Source: Telopea speciosissima (taxonomy: Eukaryota; Streptophyta; Magnoliopsida; Proteales; Proteaceae). Taken from it: a stretch of DNA of 64,000 nucleotides. The translations under genes were made by a program, and so were the position numbers. Below, piece after piece: positions 56,548-64,000 of the stretch. Numbering within the stretch: position 1 is the first letter of the stretch; each line of letters starts with the position of its first letter. The stretch covers positions 10,255,001-10,319,000 of the forward strand of contig NC_057924.1 of NCBI RefSeq assembly GCF_018873765.1. The letters run 5' to 3'. Below the pieces are notes generated by a model. That model was not told the origin of the DNA, did no database searches, and saw only the letters and a list, made by a program, of their open reading frames with translations.

Positions 56548-56904
56548 TGGGTTTCCGAAAAGAAAAAACCGCCCCTTGCATGACTGCATGAGTCTCTTTG
56601 AATTAAAATTCACCAACCTGCCATTCCGGGCCAATGGAGACAACTGTCAATTTCCCCCCTTATGTTCACGTATCAAAATCAGATACTAGCCGAAAAAGAA
56701 CTGTAACAATAAAAAGAGTCAATCGGATTCCAAAAAAAACCGCCCCTTGCATAACTACGAGTCTCTTTGAATCAAAATCCGCCAACCTGCCATTCTGGAC
56801 CAATGGAGACAACTGTCAATGCGCCCGAAACCTCTGTGTCTTTTGAGCCACCTTATGTTCATGTACCAAAATCAGATACTAGTCGAAAAAGAGCTGTAAC
56901 AATG
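56548..56904. repeat. Tandem repeat upstream of F-box gene 2
   Basis: Two diverged copies (about 56548-56722 and 56724-56904) share AAACCGCCCCTTGCAT, CCAACCTGCCATTC, CAATGGAGACAACTGTCAAT and AAAATCAGATACTAG. Copy 2 holds about 30 extra bases (GCGCCCGAAACC onward). It lies where promoter elements of the - strand gene would be. Confidence 0.85.
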
Positions 56905-58295
56905 AATGCGGTATTAATTTCTTTCAAGCTTCAAACCAAGTAAAAGAATGCTGCCGAGAGTGTCCTAGGTTACGCACGACCAGGATCTTATTTGTACATG
57001 GACGAGTCTTGCTTAAAATTGGATACTTGATGTGTGCAGGGACGCTCCTATAAGGGGCATCTTGCTAGCATTTTTCTAACCCAGATTTCTCCCCATTATA
57101 CCTTTCTCAAATGGGTAAACAGTGACACAAGGACGCCCGTTGAAAGTGCATTTATTACCTTGTTTTTTTTAAATCTTTTTCCCCTTTTGATTATGAATTT
57201 TGTTTAGGTGGACATTTTTTGCAAGAGACTAGATACAAGCTATTCAATATATTATGGATAAGTGCAAATGTACAACGATGATTTGGTTGCATGTCTCAGG
57301 AACTCTGGTTCACTTCAAATTCAGATTGTGTCCAACTCTCTCCAGTAGCCACTAGCAGAATTCTCTGCCATTGAGGCACAAAACAAACCCCAAACAGAGG
57401 CACAGATTTCAACTGCATAAAGCAAAACCACAGAATCTAAATTACTTGAAAAAAATTTTACAGTAATAGATAGAAAAAGGTTCCATAAATATACAATATC
57501 TCCAAATTTTAAAAGGAAGATGATAATGATAACAAAGAAGAATTTGTCAAACTACTATTTTGTGTTTGTCCTCTTGAGAAAACTGGCGATGACTGTATTG
57601 GCATGTTGAGGTAAGAGAAAAGGACTTGTAACAAAGACAGCCACTGATGAAAACACTTATAATTCAGGACCATGAGCATAAGTTAACTTTCTCCTTACAG
57701 AAAGTGAAAATTTTATTAGAAGAAAACTAATTCACAATCGCAAAAAGAAAGAATACCAAGATCAATAGTGAAGTCACTAGTCGCTAGACAACGACACAAC
57801 AACAATGGTGAACTAAAACAAATTTCTGCACCTCCATCTCTGCACCCCCCCCCCCCCACCCCGGTGGGAAAAAAAGAGTGGAACTTGAAATCAATCAGTT
57901 ACCATTCTCAGGTTCTCAGCTCCAAATTAACTCGCTTAATAAGAAGGTACCCTCCTGAGGCCAAGGAAATCTTACTGGTTCAATAAACGACAAGTTGAGA
58001 GTTAGAAGCATCCAGCTGAGAGCCTCAGCTTCATTCATATCATGAAAAGTAGCATGAATAATGGGCACACCCAGCAACTATAGCTATAATTGGTTGACCT
58101 CAACAATCACAAAGAATACAACAATAACAAGGTCCTACTAGGATAACAGGACCAAGCACAAAAATAAGATAAGAAATCATAAGATATGCCTAACTGCAAA
58201 TGCATCTCTATGAATCTAATTAATATATAATCTCCTTGTTTGTGGTATGTCAATCACTTCCCTCCAAGATGTTGAGCTACCTTCTGGATGTCAAG
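56905..58295. other. Stretch without recognisable genes
   Basis: Short frames without homology. A C run lies at 57847-57858. No repeat structure noticed. Confidence 0.3.
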
Positions 58296-58356
58296 GCATA
58301 ACAACAACATCATAGCCTTATCGCAACTTAATGGAGTCGGCTACATGGATCCTAGA
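58296..58356 (-). mobile_element. RTE-type LINE 3' terminus fragment
   Basis: The - strand reads RIHVADSIKLR and then GCTATGATGTTGTTGTTATG, the standard 3' end of plant RTE elements. It seems independent of the longer copy that starts at 58490. Confidence 0.6.
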
Positions 58357-58489
58357 AGAGAAAGCAAAATAATAATAAAGAAGTAAAAGGGGGGGGGGGG
58401 GCATACAACATTGACACAAAACTCTAGGGCATCGACCCTTCTTAGCTATGTACCGCTTCTTAACTCCCCAACAATCCACTCCTCGAAAT

Positions 58490-60077
58490 GGAGTGTAATA
58501 CAACAACAGCATCACATCATCATGGTCCAACTAAACCGGGTCGACCACATGGATCTTTGCTCTCCAATCAGCTCTATTTGAGGTCATACCAAGGTCAAGG
58601 CCTAAGCTAAGCATGACTTTCTTCACCACTTCTCCTATGGTTATCTAAGGTCGGCCCCTGATTCTTTTAGTTCCCTCAATCAGGATCAGGTCACTCCTCC
58701 GAATTGAGGCATCTGAAGGCATCTGTTGGACATGGCCATACCACCTCAAACAACTCTCTTTTTTTTTGGATGAATTAAAAATATATTACGAAGAAAGAGG
58801 GGAGAATGTACAAGCCCGAGGGCCAAAAAGCCTAGCTAGGGCTCAAAATGGAGGTAGGGAGGCCCCAGGAGACAACAATGAGCCTGTTCCTTGGGGTATC
58901 TCGGGTACTACCAGGGGGAAGGGAGCACGCTTTACATGAAACATCGAATAAGATGGCCTTCCAAATCTGGTCGAAAGAGTGGGATTTGGAAGTCCATCTT
59001 CTAAGGTTGCGTTCCATCCAAATGTGGGAAATAGTAGCACAAAAGGCAAGCTTGCCGACAATGTCACAAATCGAGTTCCTTCCAAAAGTCATATCGATCC
59101 AAACCCATTCCCTAGAAAGGGGAAGAGGTCTTCTTCGGGCCGGCCAGCAATGACGGAGCACCTGATTCTAGATGGTGGTAGCAAAAGGGCAGCTGAAAAA
59201 CAAGTGGTCTGTATCTTCATGCCCATTCCAACAGAGACAGCAGCTGGGGGGAACTTGCAAGTGGCGGTGGATGAGAAAGGCTTGGGTGGGGAGGCAGTTT
59301 GCCATGGCATGCCAAGTGGTGAAACTCTGTCTAGGGATGTGCCCTTTGAACCAAACCACTTTATGCCAAGGACAGGGCGTCCCTCTATGTCTCACCAAGT
59401 CCCAAGCAGAGTGGGAACTGAAGATGCCGGAAGGGGAGGGGAGCCATATGATGGAGTCACCTCTACCTCTGTGACCAGGGGGGATAGGGGGGAGGGAGCT
59501 CCACAGATCAACAAGGGGGGGGTGTGGAAGGGGGGGGAGTCCAAGTGCCTCTAGTGATGATGGCAGCTACTGGAGCAAGTCTGTCCAAGCCAGAAGCATA
59601 TATGACACGGGGACTGATAATGGAGGCAAGGACACCTGAAGGGTGCCAGTGATCAAGCCAAAGGTAAGTCTGCAGCCCATCAACAATCCTGCAAGAAATA
59701 GCGCCCCTGGTAATATGCCTCACCTGAAGGTTACTGCGCCAGATCCAGGAGGAGTTAGGGCCAGGGCTAACGGTCCAAATAGAGTCTCTGCGGAGAGGCC
59801 CAGCATACACCCAAGAAGTCCTGATGCTGGGCCTCTCCCTTAGTTTATCTTAGTTTATCATGTATCGGATCTACTCCCAACCCAGCTCTAATATGGTCAT
59901 TCCTCACTTTATCCTTCCTAGTTTTCCCACACATCCATCTCAACATCTTCATCTCTACAACACCAAGTTTATTTATATGGCACTTCTTCACAGCCCAACA
60001 TTCTGCCCCATACATCATAGCTGGTCTAATGACAGTCCTATAAAACTTTCCTTTAAGCTTTAAAGGGATACGCCAGC
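58490..60077 (-). mobile_element. RTE-type LINE 3' part, split by an L1
   Basis: - strand, upstream part 59839-60077: RIPLKLKGKFYRTVIRPAMM, then YGAECWAVKKCHINKL and WMCGKTRKDKVRND, ending HDKLR. The downstream part 58490-58757 continues SCLRWYGHVQQMPSDA, RRSDLILIEGTKRIRGRP and a GTTGTTGTA-type end. This is the C-terminal region following the reverse transcriptase of RTE elements. A stop in the RGRP block and the inserted L1 kill it. Confidence 0.8.
58759..59838 (-). mobile_element. L1-type LINE 3' fragment nested in the RTE
   Basis: T run 58759-58767 marks the 3' end. - strand segments are WIWRSNLQVRHITRGAISCR (59508-59810), then zf-RVT WFKGHIPRQSFTTWHAMANC, CWNGHEDTDHLFFSCPFATT (59168-59398) and the end piece ATISHIWMERNLRRW (58832-59161). 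It is related in protein sequence to the L1 at 37703-39057 but a separate insertion. Frames are broken. Confidence 0.8.
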
Positions 60078-60425
60078 TGGTTTGGACGTCAAGGCATAGA
60101 GGAAATAATATGTTAGCCAGCTTATACACGTAGAGGAAGATCCTTCTATTACACAGACCATAACCAGAAAGCGGTAGAGCCTTCATGATGCCTATTAGAT
60201 CGGATTTCATAGAGTTATCGACTATCAGTTCCACTTTGGCGGCGGCAGATTGTCTATAAATCCTGACAATTGGAGAATACGGCCACCATCTGAATAGTAT
60301 GAGAATGCATATAAGGAGGCATATATTCCCCACAATGCACCAGATGAATACACAGTGGGATCTCCGCAGAAAACCACTTCCAACCAGACTATGCTGCTTC
60401 AAATGGCTTTTCTAACACCATCCAT
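60078..60425. other. Unidentified stretch
   Basis: The - strand frame is open from 60402 into the RTE part but shows no RTE homology above 60077. It is probably leader or other element DNA joined to the RTE fragment. Confidence 0.3.
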
Positions 60426-60547
60426 GCTGTAGCAGAATCAAAGCAACAGTAACCAGAACCTGTGCAGCACAATGAAGAGAAGAGTAAACCGAAGAGAGAC
60501 CAAAAAGCTGGTCAATTAGAATAGGTATCTCCCTAATTGACAGCTCG

Positions 60548-60612
<65 letters not shown>

Positions 60613-61093
60613 GGAAAATATGAGTAATGGCTTGTGATTAATTGATCACAGCCCCTCTTTATTTATAATAGATGAGAGAACATTCTAGAATAGGTAGTAG
60701 GTACAAGGATGATAATAACCCTAGGACGTAAATACCCTTGAACCCATTTTACAATACTCCCCCTCAAGTTGGTTCATAAATATCAAGCATGCCCAACTTG
60801 CTAACAATAGACATAAAACTCTTGCTATTAATGCTCTTAGTGAGAATGTCGGCTAGCTGATATCCTGACCGAACAAAAGGAATGCAGATCAATCCTTGCT
60901 CCAGCTTCTCCTTGATAAAATGATGATCGATCTCAACATGCTTGGTACAATCGTGTTGTACTAGGTTATGAGCAATACTTATTGCTGAATTGCTATCATA
61001 GTAAAGGCGCATGGGAAGCGTAACAGGAACACACAAATCATGAAGAAGACCTTGCAGCCAAAGTAGCTCACAAATACCATGGGCCATAGCCAA
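60426..61093 (-). mobile_element. Ty1/copia 3' fragment
   Basis: LTR-like DNA (about 60426-60753) contains the (TA)n array. The purine tract TTGAGGGGGAG follows (- strand, about 60757-60767), then an RNase H frame at 60764-61093: AMAHGICELLWLQGLL, YYDSNSAISIAHNLV and KHVEIDHHFIKEKLEQGLIC, ending LGMLDIYEPT. It stops abruptly at about 61093, where an RTE piece in the other direction begins. Confidence 0.75.
60549..60609. repeat. (TA)n microsatellite
   Basis: About 30 uninterrupted TA units, the longest in the window. Confidence 0.97.
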
Positions 61094-61697
61094 GAGCATT
61101 CAAGACGAGGTCCCGTGGTACATGCTCTTCGCAGATGATATCATTTTGGTGGATGAGACAAAAGCAAGGACGCTAAGTTAAGAGTTTTGGAGATCAACCT
61201 TGGAATCAAGAGGCTTTAAGATTAGTAGAACGAAGACGGAGTATATGATGTGCAATTTTAGTCATACTATGACGGATATTGATATGGTGCGAATTGAGGA
61301 AAGAGAGATCCCGCAGAGTGACCATTTTAGATATCTAGGGTCAATCATAAGTAAAGAAAGAGACAGAGGATGATGCCTCACAGAGAATTAAAATTGGACA
61401 GATGAAGTGGAGAGGTACGTCCGGAGTGTTGTGTGACCGTTGTATTCCATTAAAGCTTAAAGGAAAGTTCTATAGGGCTGTTGTATGATCGGCTATGATG
61501 TATGGGGTAGAATGTTGGGCAGTTAAGAAGTGTCATATTGATAAGCTAAGTGTAACAGAGATGAGGATGTTAAGATGGATGTGTGGAAAAACAAGGAAGG
61601 ATAAAGTACGGAATGAACATATTAGACCAGGACTTGGGAGTCGCCCCAATCAATGACAAGCTCCGAGAGAGTCGTTTAAGGTGGTATGGTCATATTT

Positions 61698-63753
61698 TTT
61701 TATTTTTTTTTTATGAATAAAATATATTAAATGAAGCAAAGAGAACCAAACTCCTAAAAAGGAGAAAGAACAAGGAGAAACCTCCACAACAGAACAATTG
61801 ACAAACCTACAACTAAATCAAGCTAAGGGAAAACCACCCAAAGAGAACAAAAACAGACCCAACCAATCAGGAGATTTTAAAGTTGACCTTCTTCCCATTA
61901 GGATTATAAGAAGGAATGAGTGGGCCTACCCATCTCCTGCTAAAAACACTGCTATCTGCTCTTGGATCTCCCCGAGTATTGATGACTAAGTTAGGCCTTA
62001 GATCCCCCACAGGAGAATCGTTGCCCGAAACTGCATCCTCAGAACCTACACCACATTCATCGAGTAAATTGCTCCGACCCAGACTAACAACTTCTTCTTC
62101 ACCTTCTTCTTCACCTTCTTCTTCTTCGTCTACGACTTTGACCTTAGCGGGGAGGGGAGAGAGGAAGAGACGGATAGATTACCGCTATCTGCAAGCACCT
62201 CTTCAACCACGGTAGACCCTAACTCCACCACCAAATTGATGCCCTTAGCGGAACCACATCCACAGAAGATGCTAATTGATTAGATGAATAGGGGATCTCA
62301 CCCTCATAATAGTCCACTTCTAAGGAAGCCAGCACAGAGAAAGGACTGGCATGAGTTTTGCTACCCATGTGACGAGAGCCATATACTGTACGGGACTCAA
62401 TGAAGTTTGAATTAAAGTGACTGTTGGTCGCTACACCCTGATCCATATCAAGACCCGTTTCAAACATGCCAAATGAGTTTCTACTTGAGATGTAACTGCG
62501 ACTTGCAGGTTGGGTAGAGCCTCGTTGCAGGTTAATCGAGCACCTAGAAAAGGGAAGTTAACAGACCTTGAGAGACTGCAACAGGAGAGACATCGAAAGG
62601 GGAAACCTCGCAAGAAACACCCATCACAGAGGTGTCAAGGTCTCTGGCGTAGGGGAGGGAAGGTCAACAGCAGGTGTAACCCCAAGACTAAGGCCTTGTA
62701 TCCCTTCTGGCACCGGCGCGGGAAAAAACATGTCGCCTGGGGTTTGTCACGAGCATCAAAGGGGAGGGGAAAGGCAGATGATGCCTTCCTTCTGACCTGC
62801 CTTGAGACTCGACTGTGAACAAGAGTCTCTACAATGTTCTTACCACATTGGCTAGGAATGTGACGAAAGGAGCAGCAGGTTGCGCACCTCGGTGGCACCC
62901 ACTCGTAAAAGATTTCTTGGTCAAAACTTACTCCTCCCTCTGGGCAAATGGTGACTGACGGAGGGAGCTCCGACGTGGCTTTTATCTCCACACAGATACA
63001 AGCAAAAGAAAGGTGGGCTTTCGAGAGAGTGATACAATCAGAATACAAGGGAATGCCTAGAGCGCTGCCAATCAAACTCAGGCCTGAAGGGGTCCAGAGG
63101 TGAACGGGAGGGCTGGGAAGCGCAACCAAATTGGGATCAATTTCACTTCCTCTTCTTCAAAGGCAGATCCGTGTTCCACGGTCTGACAATCAAGGATCTT
63201 CTTACCAAGGTCCATGGCCCCTCCTCCAAGACTTTCAACTTGTCTTGTTCACTGCCAAACTGAAAGATAAGATACCCAGTATCTAGAGCTTTGATATCTT
63301 GTGCCATAATAATCTCCACAGCTTTGGAAGAGATGATCGGATGTACTCGAAAGGAGGCCTTTGACCAACAAAAAATCCTACCACCGTCTTGTTCCACAGG
63401 TGGAGCTCCTAATTCACGATGCTAGCTGGGCATTAGACGATGGGTTTCCCTTCCACAATTGCCGCCGAAGAGAAATGGAGTTCGAAGCCTTTCAGAGAAT
63501 GCGCTGCAGAACCGAATAGCGACGACCATGAATGAGTAGCACCATTAAGAGGTGTCGGCGCCATTGCCTCTCCCTTCTCCCCTAGCGAATAAGCACCCTC
63601 ATCTGGAGCACGCCCAGAAAGACTCTTCTCACCCGAAACCCCAGCTCCTATGAGGCCTCCTGTTTCCTCTTCCCCTACGATAAGAGTAACCAGCCGCGCT
63701 TGGCCACCTCCCTTGACTGAGAGGAACCACCATGGAGAATATTATAAAGATAT
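61698..63753 (-). mobile_element. L1-type LINE with ORF1 but no ORF2, nested in the RTE
   Basis: Flanks TATGGTCATATT (61686-61697) and TATAGTCATATT (63754-63765) are a 12-bp duplication with one mismatch. The T-rich 3' end is on the left. The - strand encodes an ORF1-type protein, and then, without an endonuclease or reverse transcriptase, a 3' tail. Length is about 2.06 kb, so the 3-4 kb ORF2 is missing. It needed enzymes from a relative to move. Confidence 0.8.
62635..63397 (-). pseudogene. L1 ORF1-type protein (DUF4283 and zinc knuckle), frameshifted
   Basis: The frame at 63143-63397 has the DUF4283-like RNA-binding region (FRVHPIISSKAVEIIMAQDI, then YLIFQFGSEQDKLKVLEEGP and WTLVRRSLIVRPW). 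The next frame (62635-63129) has the LWTPSGLSLIGSALGIPLYS block and a CCHC knuckle, CATCCSFRHIPSQC. The two join near 63135-63145 by a frame change. ORF1 proteins bind the element RNA. The C-terminal region (61900-62630) is low-complexity and unaligned. Confidence 0.7.
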
Positions 63754-64000
63754 TATAGTCATATTCAATAAAGGCCTAAGGACGCCCTAGTAAGGAGGAG
63801 TGATATGATTCCGATTGAAGGAGCTAAAAGAGCTAGGGGAAGGCCTAAAATGACCATTGGAGAAGTTGAGAGGAAGGACATGCATAGGCTGGGATTTGCA
63901 GCAATTGGACGTAAAAAATGTCATTGTCCATGGAGAGCTGGAAGAGGAAGTTTATATGGAGATTCCTCTAGGTTTTTCTTGTGACAAGACTCATGGGAAG

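Larger units (their letters stand above)
61094..64000 (+). mobile_element. RTE-type LINE, + strand, split by an L1
   Basis: Part 1 (61094-61697) starts IQDEVPWYMLFADDIILVDE with the reverse-transcriptase FADD motif. It runs with several frame breaks through LYSIKA, YGVECWAVKKCHID-like and MDVWKNK-like blocks to WYGHI. Part 2 (63754-64000) continues [40 protein letters not shown] and runs to the window edge. The split is the L1 at 61698-63753. It is 5'-truncated at the join to the copia fragment. Confidence 0.8.

Noticed and set aside
57847..58402. C and G homopolymer runs as functional motifs
   Set aside because: They also occur near 13083, 38984 and 53118 with no common context. They are probably slippage sites or read errors.
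59643..59843. + strand frames overlapping the L1 at 58759-59838
   Set aside because: They are shadows of the - strand LINE coding sequence.

Overview
The window is repeat-rich nuclear DNA of a flowering plant. The evidence is F-box/leucine-rich-repeat genes with typical plant introns, Ty1/copia and Ty3/gypsy retrotransposons primed by initiator methionine tRNA, L1-type and RTE-type non-LTR elements, a TRIM, a tRNA-derived SINE and many small inverted-repeat (MITE-like) elements. The species cannot be named from the sequence. All coordinates were read by eye, so ends may be off by a few bases.

Two host genes are well supported, both F-box/LRR genes. One is on the + strand (23286-25037) and looks shortened at its 3' end. 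The other is on the - strand (53628-56305) and is longer. A third copy probably ends just left of position 1, because bases 1-944 repeat the 3' flank of the first gene (25584-26530). A small TATA-led membrane-protein ORF (13535-13879) and an exon-like ORF (7013-7215) are weaker candidates. A two-exon pseudogene end is present twice (2377-2806 and 52373-52800).

Layout. 1-2806: segmental duplication block with an L1 remnant, two MITEs and the pseudogene. 2807-7000: LTR-like non-coding DNA with tandem repeats. 7013-10500: exon-like ORF and a dense patch of nested MITEs. 10520-12380: decayed L1. 13400-22700: small membrane ORF, tandem and direct repeats, a hAT-like element holding a long hairpin, and a complete TRIM. 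21824-25238: F-box gene 1 with a promoter, and a SINE behind it. 25584-27480: duplicated flank and a copia 5' fragment. 27621-37031: Ty3/gypsy-type element with 2.6-2.8 kb LTRs and a gene-like unit antisense inside it. 37546-42780: 5.2 kb Mutator-like element holding L1 and copia copies. 43733-52800: second copy of the duplication block, split by a copia element that itself carries a solo LTR and a MITE. 53628-56904: F-box gene 2 and a tandem repeat upstream of it. 58296-64000: two RTE copies in opposite orientation, each split by an L1, with a copia fragment between them.

The most useful aspect is the number of insertions whose empty site survives in a paralogous copy or whose target duplications are intact. 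They allow the order of events to be read. I found no operon-like or clearly new functional system. The best candidates for novelty are the promoter-intron-ORF unit in antisense inside the gypsy-type element, the near-perfect 49-bp hairpin at 17015-17128, and a copia element whose young LTRs surround an already broken, twice-interrupted interior.
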